DNA of 64,000 nucleotides from positions 1,528,578 through 1,592,577 of the forward strand of contig CANLOL010000001.1 in assembly GCA_947492905.1 (NCBI GenBank), read 5' to 3'. Position numbers and translations under genes: made by a program. The DNA comes from an uncultured Sphingorhabdus sp. Its GTDB lineage: Bacteria; Pseudomonadota; Alphaproteobacteria; Sphingomonadales; Sphingomonadaceae. Below the pieces are notes generated by a model, which saw only the letters and a program-made list of their open reading frames with translations, was not told the origin of the DNA and searched no databases. The number at the start of each line of letters is the position of its first letter. The stretch's first letter is position 1. Positions 29,255 through 38,845 of the stretch are shown one piece after another.

Positions 29255-30253
29255 CTATGCGATTGGATTTTCAATCAATCTTTGTTCCCATGCCAATGCA
29301 TGTTTTACGATTAGATTTAGATCATCATATTGCGGTGTCCAGCCAAAGCGTTGTTTAATCTTGCTATTATCAGAAATAAGAGCATCTGGATCGCCTGCAC
29401 GGCGCGGCTCTAAATTGCGAACCAATTTATTATTTGTGACGCGATCGACAGCATCCAGCACTTGGGTTACTGAAAATCCATGGCCATAGCCGCAATTTAA
29501 AATATGCGAGTCTTCAGGCGAGTCGATCAATTTTTCTAGTGCGATAACATGGGCTGCGGCTAAATCGCTGACATGGATATAATCGCGCACGCCTGTGCCA
29601 TCTTCGGTATCATAGTCCGTCCCAAAAATACTGATGCTATCGCGCTTGCCTAGCGCAGCCTCTACCGCCACTTTGATAAGATGTGTTGCGCCAGCCGTTG
29701 ATTGACCAGTGCGCCCTTTGGGATCGGCGCCTGCAACATTAAAATAACGAAGTGCGCAATAATTAAAATCATGTGCTGCCGCTACATCAGCAAGCATATA
29801 TTCGGTCATTAATTTTGAAGTGCCATAGGGATTGATAGGAATTTTTGGCATATCCTCATGAACTGGCGTGGTTTCGGGGATGCCATAGGTTGCTGCTGTC
29901 GATGAAAAGATAAAATGACGAACTTCATTTTTTATGATGCTTTCCAGCAGAGAGCGCGTATTTGCGGTATTATTGTAATAATATTTTAGCGGATCGCTTA
30001 CCGATTCAGGAACAACAACGGATCCCGCAAAATGCATGGCTGCGATAATATTATATTTTTTGATGGTTGCACTGACCAAATCATGATCGGCAATATTACC
30101 CTCAACAAAGGGAACATCTTGCGGAACAGCGCCGCGAAAACCGGTTACCAAATTATCAATCACAACCGGATTCCAACCATTATCTTTTAAGGCTAAAACG
30201 GCATGGCTGCCAATATATCCTGCGCCGCCCGTAACTAATATTGATTTTTGCAT
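29255..30253 (-). CDS. galE: UDP-glucose 4-epimerase
   Basis: A 332-residue extended SDR. NAD-binding GGAGYIGSH (8-16), catalytic YGTSK (YxxxK), TAATYG and the ALRYFNVAGADP segment are typical of GalE, which interconverts UDP-glucose and UDP-galactose for polysaccharide synthesis. It is on the opposite strand from, and near, the FlaA1-type dehydratase gene, so nucleotide-sugar work may be shared. Confidence 0.93.
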   Translation of the reverse strand: MQKSILVTGGAGYIGSHAVLALKDNGWNPVVIDNLVTGFRGAVPQDVPFVEGNIADHDLVSATIKKYNIIAAMHFAGSVVVPESVSDPLKYYYNNTANTRSLLESIIKNEVRHFIFSSTAATYGIPETTPVHEDMPKIPINPYGTSKLMTEYMLADVAAAHDFNYCALRYFNVAGADPKGRTGQSTAGATHLIKVAVEAALGKRDSISIFGTDYDTEDGTGVRDYIHVSDLAAAHVIALEKLIDSPEDSHILNCGYGHGFSVTQVLDAVDRVTNNKLVRNLEPRRAGDPDALISDNSKIKQRFGWTPQYDDLNLIVKHALAWEQRLIENPIA

Positions 30254-30433
30254 TGTTGGTATCCGTTCACATATCAGAATTGGTCTAATATATTATTGTT
30301 ATAAATATATATTTAAGACGTGTAATATCATCATTCGTTAAATCATCTTATTTGCATGATAAGATGCATTATAAATATTGCGGGAATAAGAAATTTTACC
30401 GCTGTGATTATATCTTCAAAATTTGGGCAAAAA

Positions 30434-30457
30434 AAAGGCGGCTAAAAAGCCGCCTTT
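30434..30457 (-). terminator. intrinsic terminator of the small membrane protein gene
   Basis: A 10-bp perfect stem (AAAGGCGGCT with AGCCGCCTTT) with a four-base loop is followed on the minus strand by a run of seven Ts. It lies 18 bp after the stop codon at 30476. Confidence 0.9.
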
Positions 30458-30475
30458 CCTAAAAAATTACTTAGA

Positions 30476-30715
30476 TCATGGACTCACAGGAGTGTCATCA
30501 TCATTGCCAGCAGCGATGATGATACCACCGATGATAGCCGCAGCAGCTAGCAAAGCAATAATAATGCCTGAGCCGCCTTCTAGATTGTTTTCATCAGTTG
30601 CTTCAACGCTTGCACGTGAAACAGCTGATTTAGCAGCAGTTGCTTGAGCTAGGACAGGAGCACCTGCCATAGTTACAACAGCGATTGCCGCTAGAGAGAT
30701 TTTACCGATGCGCAT
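30476..30715 (-). CDS. small secreted or inner-membrane protein, unknown
   Basis: A 79-residue protein with a cleavable signal peptide (1-23, VLA-QA), a short polar linker and a C-terminal hydrophobic helix made of Ile, Ala and Gly (about 50-69), ending in an acidic NDDDTP tail. A good ribosome binding site (AAGGAG) and a strong terminator show it is a real, separately transcribed and possibly abundant gene. I recognise the layout from other sphingomonads but know no function. Confidence 0.75.
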   Translation of the reverse strand: MRIGKISLAAIAVVTMAGAPVLAQATAAKSAVSRASVEATDENNLEGGSGIIIALLAAAAIIGGIIIAAGNDDDTPVSP

Positions 30716-31069
30716 TAAATTGCTCCTTAAATTTTATTTGATTAATTCAAATGCAATGTTGCAATTGCACAATGTGAAGAGTTTTTCAAGGACATAATTC
30801 TAAATTTCAAGATATGGCGTTAAACTGATGCTAATTAGAGATAAGCCGTGGCTGATATATCACAATCCATATATTAATTCGTAATTATATTAATATTCGG
30901 TAAATAAATCTATAAAGTCAATGTGATATTATACTTGTCTGTACGGTGGTTTACAATCGCTAAAGACCTTAATCTGATAGCTAGATGTTCTGATTCGAAC
31001 ATTGCTCTTGATTTGCAGCGCTATGTTGCACAATGGTTGCATCAAATGCTCTTTAATGTTTAGGCCAAT
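30716..31069. promoter_or_regulatory. 354-bp divergent intergenic region
   Basis: No gene is seen here. It carries the promoters of the small membrane protein (minus) and the FlaA1-type dehydratase (plus). A 10-bp palindrome TGCAATTGCA is at 30760-30769, and the 10-mer TTGCACAATG occurs both at 30765-30774 and at 31026-31035, each near a start codon. No RNA gene is recognisable. Confidence 0.5.
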
Positions 31070-33067
31070 ATGATTGATCCTCTTTCTTATATGATATCGA
31101 AGCTAAATCGCATTACCGATCATATCTTGGACTATCCACGTTGGTTAAAACGCAGCCTCGTTATATTGAGCGATGCTATTCTATGCATTCTTTCTATATT
31201 ATTGGCCTTTTCGTTGCGGATGGGTGAATGGATTTTATGGAATGAGGGTATAGCAAAGCTCATATTTGGTGCTTTTGTAATTTGGTTGCCAATATTCATG
31301 GTGATGAATGTTTATCAAACCATATTCCGTTATGCGGGGTCTGGTACGATTAAAACACTGCTGAAAGCCTCTACTATATTGCTGTTGGTTTTCATGACTG
31401 TGTTCATGTTGATTGGATTTGACCATGTGCCGCGCACTATGGGCGTATTATTTCCTGTTATATTCTTTTTGGCGCTCAGCCTCAGCCGCATTGTTGCACG
31501 CTATATATTATATGATTTGGTAGGCAGTAATGCGTTTGAAGGGCATAAAAGGCGCGTGCTAATTTATGGCGCTGGCTCCGCTGGACGCCAATTGGCATTA
31601 TCCATCCGTCATGAACCAAGTATGGAATTATTGGCTTATGTTGACGATGATCAATCCCTAGAAGCCGAAACATTGGATGGGACCAAGATTTTTCACGCTA
31701 GTAATATTGCCAAATGTATTGAAAAATATGAACCGACGGATGTTTTAATCGCATTACCATCCGCATCGCGTTTTCGCCGCGCAGAAATTGTGCAATCGCT
31801 GCAACGCTATGATTTGCATGTGCAAACATTACCGCAAGCCAGAGAGATTGTGACGGGCAAGGTTAGCATTGGTGACTTACGCGAAGTTCAGATAGAGGAC
31901 CTACTAGGCCGCGATCCTGTGCCGCCGGTTGCAGGGCTAATTGATAAAACTATCGCTGGTAAGACAGTGCTAGTATCGGGTGCAGGGGGATCAATAGGCA
32001 GCGAATTATGCTGGCAGATTGCTAAGGCAGCCCCTGCAAGGTTGATCTTAGCTGAGATGACCGAACATGCGCTCTATACAATAGAGGCGGATTTGCGTGC
32101 GCAAATGGCAAAGGGCCTGTTTGGAGAGGGTTTTGAGATTGTCACATCCCTGATAAACCTCTCTAACAAAGGGGCGGTCGATAATATGATCGCGCACTTT
32201 AAGCCAGATACTATTTACCATGCGGCTGCGTATAAACATGTGCCATTGGTCGAAGAAAACTCAATAGCTGGTTTGTCGAATAATATATATTCGGCCCTTT
32301 ATACAGCGATGGCGGCAAAAGAGCATGGCGTATCGCATTATATATTGGTCAGCACAGATAAAGCCGTTCGGCCCACCAATGTGATGGGTGCTAGCAAGCG
32401 CGTGTGCGAGCAAATATTACAGGCTATCTCTGATAAGCAGCCAGATAAACAGGGGGGTAAGCAGGCGGATGTCGATACAATTTTTGCAATCGTGCGCTTT
32501 GGTAATGTCTTGGGTTCTAGCGGATCGGTTGTGCCTCTGTTTCAGCGCCAGATTAATGCAGGCGGGCCTGTTACGCTGACGCATAAGGATATAACCCGCT
32601 ATTTTATGACAATCAAAGAAGCAGCATTGTTGGTGGTACAGGCTGGCGCTATGGCCAAGGGCGGCGAAGTTTTCGTTTTGGATATGGGGCAATCGGTGCG
32701 CATATATGATATGGCGGTATCGATGATTAAATTATCGGGTTTGAGCGTTAAAGATGCTGCTAATCCTGATGGCGATATTGAAATCAGTGAAGTTGGATTG
32801 CGCCCTGCTGAAAAATTATATGAAGAATTGCTCATCGGTAATTCCCCCGAACCTACCGAACATCAGCGCATCATGCGGGCAAGCGAGACCTTTATCGCAT
32901 GGGATGAATTGACCCAAAAGTTAGAAGCTATGAAAGTGGCTCTCGATAATTATGACCAAACGGCAGCCATAGATATATTGCGCCAATTGGTTCCCGAATA
33001 TGCACCAGAGGCCAGCGGCGCTGCACATGACAATTCTTCCCTGAATGCTAAGCCTATAGCAATATGA
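31070..33067 (+). CDS. membrane nucleotide-sugar 4,6-dehydratase/epimerase (FlaA1/CapD/WbpM type)
   Basis: A 665-residue protein. Four or five N-terminal transmembrane helices (about 20-150) are followed by a CoA-binding-like Rossmann fold (YGAGSAGRQLA near 165) and the catalytic SDR domain (VSGAGGSIGSEL near 303). The active site has STDKAVRPTNVMGASKR, where Met replaces the usual Tyr of YxxxK, as in WbpM/PglF UDP-GlcNAc 4,6-dehydratases. It probably makes modified sugars for capsule, O-antigen or glycoprotein synthesis. Its TGA overlaps the start of the nitrilase gene (ATGA). No glycan cluster surrounds it. Confidence 0.9.
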   Translation: MIDPLSYMISKLNRITDHILDYPRWLKRSLVILSDAILCILSILLAFSLRMGEWILWNEGIAKLIFGAFVIWLPIFMVMNVYQTIFRYAGSGTIKTLLKASTILLLVFMTVFMLIGFDHVPRTMGVLFPVIFFLALSLSRIVARYILYDLVGSNAFEGHKRRVLIYGAGSAGRQLALSIRHEPSMELLAYVDDDQSLEAETLDGTKIFHASNIAKCIEKYEPTDVLIALPSASRFRRAEIVQSLQRYDLHVQTLPQAREIVTGKVSIGDLREVQIEDLLGRDPVPPVAGLIDKTIAGKTVLVSGAGGSIGSELCWQIAKAAPARLILAEMTEHALYTIEADLRAQMAKGLFGEGFEIVTSLINLSNKGAVDNMIAHFKPDTIYHAAAYKHVPLVEENSIAGLSNNIYSALYTAMAAKEHGVSHYILVSTDKAVRPTNVMGASKRVCEQILQAISDKQPDKQGGKQADVDTIFAIVRFGNVLGSSGSVVPLFQRQINAGGPVTLTHKDITRYFMTIKEAALLVVQAGAMAKGGEVFVLDMGQSVRIYDMAVSMIKLSGLSVKDAANPDGDIEISEVGLRPAEKLYEELLIGNSPEPTEHQRIMRASETFIAWDELTQKLEAMKVALDNYDQTAAIDILRQLVPEYAPEASGAAHDNSSLNAKPIAI

Positions 33068-33879
33068 AAATAGCCGTTCATCAAATGACCAGCGGCATAA
33101 ATATGCAGGTCAATATTGATGTGATGGTTGCTGCTATAAAAGAAGCCTCTGAAAATGGTGCGCAGATTTATTTTGCACCTGAAATGGCGCTTTATTTGGA
33201 TAAAGACCGCACAAGAGCGCAGCACAATATATTGGTAGCGGCCAATCACCCCGCGCTTATCCAATTACAAAATGCCGCAAAGCATAATGATATTATCGTG
33301 CATTTGGGTTCATTACCGATACGCACTGATGGCAGTGCACCTTATGCTAATCGCAGCTATATCATCGGTTCGGATGGCACAATCATTGCCGATTATGATA
33401 AGATACATTTGTTTGATGTTACATTGTCTAGCGGTGAAGCTTGGCGCGAATCCAACGCTTATAATGCAGGAGGAAAGGCCGTTATAGCCGATGTTGGTGC
33501 TGCAAAAATTGGCATGAGTATCTGCTATGATATTCGTTTTGCTGCGCTTTATAATATATTATCCGAAGCAGGGGCGCACATTGCTGCTGTGCCAGCCGCT
33601 TTCACAAAACCCACGGGCAAAGCGCATTGGCATATATTGCTGCGGGCGAGGGCGATTGAAAATGCTATGTTCATTGTTGCCGCCGCGCAATGCGGTCAGC
33701 ATGAAGATGGGCGGCAAACTTTTGGCCATTCCTTGGTGGTTGACCCTTGGGGTGAAGTGCTTTTGGATATGGGTCAAGACATTGGCCTTGGCTATGCTGA
33801 TATTGATTTGGAGCGGATTATGGAAGTGCGCAATCAATTGCCTGTGTTGGACCATAGGCGCGTTATTAATCCTATTTAG
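33064..33879 (+). CDS. carbon-nitrogen hydrolase (nitrilase superfamily, Nit1-like)
   Basis: A 271-residue enzyme with the Glu-Lys-Cys triad: Glu in FAPEMAL, Lys in DKIHLFDV and Cys in MSICYDIRF. This subfamily (Nit1/YbeM branch) hydrolyses deaminated glutathione; omega-amidase activity is an alternative. The 4-bp ATGA overlap with the upstream gene implies translational coupling although the functions look unrelated. Its 3' end overlaps the converging amidohydrolase by 8 bp. Confidence 0.87.
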   Translation: MKIAVHQMTSGINMQVNIDVMVAAIKEASENGAQIYFAPEMALYLDKDRTRAQHNILVAANHPALIQLQNAAKHNDIIVHLGSLPIRTDGSAPYANRSYIIGSDGTIIADYDKIHLFDVTLSSGEAWRESNAYNAGGKAVIADVGAAKIGMSICYDIRFAALYNILSEAGAHIAAVPAAFTKPTGKAHWHILLRARAIENAMFIVAAAQCGQHEDGRQTFGHSLVVDPWGEVLLDMGQDIGLGYADIDLERIMEVRNQLPVLDHRRVINPI

Positions 33880-35629
33880 AGGCTATATAGCGTCCTTCAT
33901 ATATAATTCCTTGGATAGCAATTTTATCCAAATCTTTAGCGCCAACCTCAAATGGGTCTTGTTCCAAAATGACCATATCTGATTTTTTGCCCTTGGCTAA
34001 TGAGCCCACAAGATTATCTAATCCTATCACTTGCGCTGCCTCTATCGTTATGGCGCGTAATGCTTTTTCAAGGCTAAGACGTTCATCGGGGGCTTTTGAA
34101 TTGCCTGCTAATGTTTCACGGTTTGCCGCAATCCATGCAAGATAGAGCGGATCAATGGGGGCCATATTAAAATCGCTATGCAGGCCAAGCGGCACATTTT
34201 TCTGTTCCAGAGATCCTAGCCTGTTCATATGTGAAGCGCGATATTCCCCCAATCCGACTTGCGCATATTTATCGCCCAATACGCGGATATAATTGGGTTG
34301 TGCGGACACCATGATATTGAGCGCAGCGATGCGGGCATTTTGCTCTTCGGTAGAATATCCCAAATGCTCTAATGTTATCGTTTGATCATTTTCACGGTCT
34401 AATTTTTCGAGCGAAGACAGAACAACGTCTAGGCCCTCATCGCCATTCACATGGACATGCAAATCCCATCCATCATCCCAATAAGCAGGAATAAGCTGCG
34501 CTAATGCATCGGGCGGGGTGAGCCATTTACCGACATGCCCATCATCATATCCCGGCGGGTTCATGCGCATATTCTGCGCAAAAAAAGCACCATCAGCAAA
34601 TAATTTCACACGCTTATTCAGCATGACACTGTCATTAGCAAAAGCGCTACGTTTATCTTTCAGCCATGCACTGTCTGGAACTCCAGTCTCTGACATGCGC
34701 ATCAACATAACGCGAGATTGCGCATTTTTTTGACCAAATGCTGTCTTAATTAATCCGGCTTCCGTATCAAAATCAGCAAATATGCCCGTTGCCATATCGG
34801 ATATTGTGGTTACGCCATTTTCAAGCATCATCTGCTGCATCTTGCCAAACCCGCTCTGTATTTTTTCGGGTGCTAGCAAATAAGGGCGCAAGAACCCCAA
34901 TGCAGGGAGCAGGGCAGTTTCAGAGAATATACCTTTTTCATGATTGCCATGGCCATCTGTAACATTGGCTTTGGTCATAAGGTCTTCAAAATCAGCCTTA
35001 TTGCTAAGATTAAATTTTTCTAATGCTTTGCTGTTCATGATGATTTCATGAAAACTACGCTGCCATATAATGACGGGCAATATAGGCGCGATTTCATCTA
35101 ATTGCGCTCGGTCCATATCGCCATGAAACAGATGATGGTGCCCCCATGTGATTAATAAATCTTCATCTGATTTGCGCTCTACCAATGCTGTTAATTTGGC
35201 AATATAATCATCGCGTGTTTGTGCGCCTTCATAGGTGACACCGGGCAATTCCCAATCTTCGGGCGCTATAAAATCAATATTGAGCATCACAGCAGCTTGC
35301 ATTGGATGAACATGCGGATCGATAAGGCCGGGCATCATTATTTTGTCTGTGAAACGATTATCATAGGCAAATGATGCATCACCAACCATAGCTTCAATGG
35401 CGGCTTTGTCATTAGCAAGACCTATGATGCTATCGCCCTTATAAGCTATATATTTGGCGCGGGGGTTGTTCTCATCCATTGTGATGATGGATTTGGCCTC
35501 GATAATAGTGACATTATTATCCGCAGCATCCCAATTGGCATATATAATATAGGCACCGATGAACAATAATGTTATGGCAATCATATAGCTGATAAGATTG
35601 CGTTTTTTGCTTTCTACAGTCTCTCTCAT
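33872..35629 (-). CDS. membrane-anchored amidohydrolase (YtcJ-like)
   Basis: A 585-residue amidohydrolase with an uncleaved N-terminal membrane helix (about 13-30), so the catalytic domain probably faces the periplasm. Metal-binding DPHVHPMQ near 103, a carboxylate-bearing barrel strand, HVHVNGD, LEHLGYS and LHSDFNM give the family's active site. The family acts on amides of mostly unknown nature. It is only distantly similar to the copy at 6980-8665. Confidence 0.82.
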   Translation of the reverse strand: MRETVESKKRNLISYMIAITLLFIGAYIIYANWDAADNNVTIIEAKSIITMDENNPRAKYIAYKGDSIIGLANDKAAIEAMVGDASFAYDNRFTDKIMMPGLIDPHVHPMQAAVMLNIDFIAPEDWELPGVTYEGAQTRDDYIAKLTALVERKSDEDLLITWGHHHLFHGDMDRAQLDEIAPILPVIIWQRSFHEIIMNSKALEKFNLSNKADFEDLMTKANVTDGHGNHEKGIFSETALLPALGFLRPYLLAPEKIQSGFGKMQQMMLENGVTTISDMATGIFADFDTEAGLIKTAFGQKNAQSRVMLMRMSETGVPDSAWLKDKRSAFANDSVMLNKRVKLFADGAFFAQNMRMNPPGYDDGHVGKWLTPPDALAQLIPAYWDDGWDLHVHVNGDEGLDVVLSSLEKLDRENDQTITLEHLGYSTEEQNARIAALNIMVSAQPNYIRVLGDKYAQVGLGEYRASHMNRLGSLEQKNVPLGLHSDFNMAPIDPLYLAWIAANRETLAGNSKAPDERLSLEKALRAITIEAAQVIGLDNLVGSLAKGKKSDMVILEQDPFEVGAKDLDKIAIQGIIYEGRYIASK

Positions 35630-35688
35630 GTCACTATGTTGAGCAAATATCAGGCAAGGTCAAGATATTAGGCCAAGACCTCTAGGAT

Positions 35689-36612
35689 TTAGCGCCTCAC
35701 TCTCTCTCGCCACGCAATGAATAATCCAGCCCCGATTATAATAGGTGCGCCCAACCAAGTAGATGCAGACACCACATCATTAAATATCCAATATCCAAAT
35801 AATGTGGTCCAAATCAGCGCAGTGTAATCCATCGTCATGACCACAGAAACAGGGGCAAAGCGCATCGCCGCCGTTAGCAAGAATTGCGCCGTAGCGCCGC
35901 AGATGCTGAGACCGACAATATAGAGCCAAACTTCTTGGCTATGGCTTGATGCATAGAATAACATAGCCATGCCCAGCGGTATGACCGAGGTGATGGAAAA
36001 CCAAAACACGATCGTCCCGCTATTTTCTGTTTTGCCCAAATTGCGGATTTGAATAGATACAGCAGCCGTGATTAAGGCGCCTGCTAATGCAATGATAGGG
36101 CCAATAGAAGAGCTATTTGACCAGATATTTATCAGCGTTTCAGGTTCAACAACGATGACAATACCAACAAAACCCATCAGCACCCCCATCCAGCGATAAA
36201 TACCTGTTGGTTCGCGTAAAATAAGCGCCGCTAATATAGTACCAAATACAGGGGAGGCGAAACCAATTACTGTCGCTTCTGCCATGGGAAGGAGGCTAAA
36301 GCCTATGAAATTCAAACCCATTGCGCTGACCCCTAAAAACATACGAATAGTATGGGCCGCTGGTTTCTTTGTTTTTATGGATTGTAATTGCCCACTATAC
36401 GCAAACCAAATGAGCACGATAGGGATGGCCGTTAATTGCCGCCAAAATAGGCTTTCCACGACATGCACACCATTTTGCATGGCCAATTTAACGAACATGA
36501 ACATAGCGGAAATCGCAACCACAGACGCTAGCCGCAATATTATACCCAATATAATATTTTCATCAGGGCGTGCATTGGGGGGCTTTATGGTAATGGCATC
36601 TTCCTTGATCAC
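35689..36612 (-). CDS. EamA-family drug/metabolite transporter
   Basis: A 307-residue inner-membrane protein with ten predicted helices in two EamA repeats; FASPVFGTILAALILREPTG and TMDYTALIWTTLFGYWIFND mark the equivalent positions of each repeat. Such proteins export amino acids or other metabolites, and this branch resembles SAM-transporter-like and RhaT-like members. The substrate is unknown. Confidence 0.85.
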   Translation of the reverse strand: MIKEDAITIKPPNARPDENIILGIILRLASVVAISAMFMFVKLAMQNGVHVVESLFWRQLTAIPIVLIWFAYSGQLQSIKTKKPAAHTIRMFLGVSAMGLNFIGFSLLPMAEATVIGFASPVFGTILAALILREPTGIYRWMGVLMGFVGIVIVVEPETLINIWSNSSSIGPIIALAGALITAAVSIQIRNLGKTENSGTIVFWFSITSVIPLGMAMLFYASSHSQEVWLYIVGLSICGATAQFLLTAAMRFAPVSVVMTMDYTALIWTTLFGYWIFNDVVSASTWLGAPIIIGAGLFIAWRERVRR

Positions 36613-36694
36613 ATTGTGATATTATGATGCATTGCTAAACCAATTATATGGGAATTGCACTTGTATAATGGAATGGGCTTGCCAAATAGAGAAG

Positions 36695-36904
36695 ATGGAT
36701 TCTTTGGCCAGCATATTTGATAATATATTTGCTCTAGCTGCTGTTATAAGTGCTGCGATAGCGGGCATCTCTATTATTATGGAGAGACGCCGCCATAATC
36801 GCAAAAACCTCAATAAAACAGGGTTTATGCCTTGGAATTTAATCAGCGTTATCGCAACATTAGGCACCGTTATGTTTATCGCGCTTGCGATAAAAATGGG
36901 CTAA
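36695..36904 (+). CDS. tiny two-helix membrane protein
   Basis: A 69-residue protein from ATG 36695 (GAGAAG just upstream); the frame stays open 21 codons farther up but without a good site. Two hydrophobic helices (about 7-27 and 47-66) flank a basic loop with RRRHNRKN and GFMPW. The arrangement resembles conserved small membrane proteins of other sphingomonads, but I cannot name a family. Confidence 0.55.
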   Translation: MDSLASIFDNIFALAAVISAAIAGISIIMERRRHNRKNLNKTGFMPWNLISVIATLGTVMFIALAIKMG

Positions 36905-36909
36905 GCAGA

Positions 36910-38436
36910 TTATAAACAAGCTTCTAGATAAGGCTGATCGAAACCATATTGGCGTGCTTTTTCAAGCGTATAGGGGCGAACGCTGCTGGATGCCCAATCA
37001 CCAATGATTTTACCGTCAGCATCTTCATCATGATATTCAAATTTGAATAAATCTTGGGTCACAATCACATCGCCTTCCATGCCGATAACCTCGGTCACTT
37101 GGGTGGTGCGGCGTGAACCATCGCGCAGACGTTTTACCTGTACGATAATATCAACCGATTCAGCGATTTGGCGAGAAATAGCTTCTTTAGGGATTTTAAT
37201 ATCGCCCATCAGAATCATATTTTCCATACGGCCCAAACATTCGCGCGGAGAGTTAGCGTGAAGCGTACACATAGAGCCATCGTGACCGGTGTTCATGGCG
37301 GCCAAAAGATCGAAACATTCAGCACCACGAATCTCACCAAGGATGATGCGGTCTGGACGCATACGCAATGCGTTTTTCACCAAATCACCAATGGTAATAG
37401 CGCCTTGCCCCTCTAGGTTAGGAGGACGCGTTTCAAGCGGTAACCAGTGCGGTTGTTGCAAGCGAAGCTCAGCAGCATCCTCAATCGTTAGCACACGTTC
37501 ACCAGGATCAATCATTTTGGAGAGAGCGTTTAACATGGTTGTTTTACCAGAACCCGTACCGCCAGAAATAACGATATTCATTCGGGCTGCACCGCATATT
37601 TTTAGCGCAGTACACATAGGATCATTCATCGAACCAAAGCCTTTGAGCATGTCGAGCGTAATCGGCTTCTCAGAGAATTTACGAATAGACATGGCCGTGC
37701 CGCGTAATGATAGCGGAGGAACGATAACGTTCACACGAGAGCCATCTTTTAAGCGCGCATCGGCAAGAGGGGTGGTTTGGTCAACACGGCGGCCGACTTG
37801 GTTCACAATACGTTGTGCGATTTGCAGCAAATGCTCTTCATCGCGGAATTGAATAGGGGCAAGCTGTAGCTTACCACCTTTTTCAATATAGGTTTGCTCT
37901 GGCCCATTGACCATAATATCTGAAATTTCAGGGTCAGCTAGCAATTCTTCTAATGGACCAAGGCCCAATAATTCATCAACCAACACTTTTTCGAGCGCAA
38001 ATTGTTCGCGGCGGTTAAGCGTTAATTTTAATTCGGCTAATACCTCTAAAATGATAGGACGAAATTCCTCGGCCAGTTCATCTTTGCTCAGCGTCGAAGC
38101 CGCTTCGGGGTCAACACGCTCTAACAGGCGCGGTAAAACTTGTTCTTTAATCTTGTGGACAGAGGCTTCAAAGCCTTCAACTTTGGGTCCTGTATCCGCA
38201 GCTGCATTAGAACGCTCAGCCAAGCGCGACATAGCATCTTCATTGACAGCAGGTTCAGGAGCGGATGCCGCACCAGGAAGCTCTACTGACTCAATGGGGG
38301 GGAATTGTTCACCACCAGCTGGGGTTTCTGGAGTTTGCGAAGGATCTTCTTTTTTGCCGCTGCCACCAGTCATAGGTTTTGCGACGCCAAAAGAACCACG
38401 TCCAGCTAGTCCAGGTTTTTTTCCAAATGCACTCAT
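36910..38436 (-). CDS. cpaF: CpaF-type secretion ATPase
   Basis: About 508 residues. After a 70-residue Pro/Glu-rich linker come the three-helix CpaF domain and the type II/IV ATPase core with Walker A GGTGSGKTT, the Asp box and Walker B IILGEIRGAE. CpaF powers Flp/Tad pilus assembly. No other tad/cpa gene is in the window, so it is detached from the usual cluster or serves another role. ATG 38436 is preferred to a TTG three codons upstream. A TTAACCAT (CtrA-like half site) lies at 38482-38489 on the minus strand, but this 8-mer recurs elsewhere in the window. Confidence 0.9.
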   Translation of the reverse strand: MSAFGKKPGLAGRGSFGVAKPMTGGSGKKEDPSQTPETPAGGEQFPPIESVELPGAASAPEPAVNEDAMSRLAERSNAAADTGPKVEGFEASVHKIKEQVLPRLLERVDPEAASTLSKDELAEEFRPIILEVLAELKLTLNRREQFALEKVLVDELLGLGPLEELLADPEISDIMVNGPEQTYIEKGGKLQLAPIQFRDEEHLLQIAQRIVNQVGRRVDQTTPLADARLKDGSRVNVIVPPLSLRGTAMSIRKFSEKPITLDMLKGFGSMNDPMCTALKICGAARMNIVISGGTGSGKTTMLNALSKMIDPGERVLTIEDAAELRLQQPHWLPLETRPPNLEGQGAITIGDLVKNALRMRPDRIILGEIRGAECFDLLAAMNTGHDGSMCTLHANSPRECLGRMENMILMGDIKIPKEAISRQIAESVDIIVQVKRLRDGSRRTTQVTEVIGMEGDVIVTQDLFKFEYHDEDADGKIIGDWASSSVRPYTLEKARQYGFDQPYLEACL

Positions 38437-38524
38437 AATTCTCAATCCAGATCAAATTTATTAATGATGGGATAAGAGAGAATGGTTAACATAAAGGTAA
38501 TAAATTGAAGTTTTTAATAAAAAA

Positions 38525-38540
38525 GGCGCTCGAAGGCGCC
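38525..38540 (-). terminator. intrinsic terminator of the atp operon
   Basis: GGCGC and GCGCC form a 5-bp GC stem with a six-base loop, followed on the minus strand by TTTTTT, 36 bp after the atpC stop. It separates the ATP synthase operon from cpaF. Confidence 0.8.
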
Positions 38541-38576
38541 CTAGTTAAATTTATCTACTGAAAAAACTTCAAAAAT

Positions 38577-38834
38577 TTAGGAAACAGATTCAGCCAATAT
38601 AGTCAGACCTTTTTCATTGACCTCAGCAAAACCGCCTTGGATTGTGATAGTCTCTGGCGTAGCGCCATCGGTAGCAAATATCGATAATTCGCCATCTCTT
38701 ATGGTCGACATAACAGGGGAATGCCCCGCCAAAACACCGAAATCACCCTCGGTACCTGGGACAACCACCATATATACATCATCGCTGCGAACCAGCTTTT
38801 CAGGTGTTACGAGTTCAAAATGTAAATTTGCCAT
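38577..38834 (-). CDS. atpC: ATP synthase F1 epsilon subunit (short form)
   Basis: An 85-residue epsilon subunit containing only the N-terminal beta-sandwich ([37 protein letters not shown]). The C-terminal helical hairpin that blocks ATP hydrolysis in E. coli is missing. Such short epsilons are seen in sphingomonads, where the zeta protein may serve as inhibitor, so this is probably natural, not truncated. It is the last gene of atpHAGDC. Confidence 0.9.
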   Translation of the reverse strand: MANLHFELVTPEKLVRSDDVYMVVVPGTEGDFGVLAGHSPVMSTIRDGELSIFATDGATPETITIQGGFAEVNEKGLTILAESVS

Positions 38835-38845
38835 TATTTTTCCTT

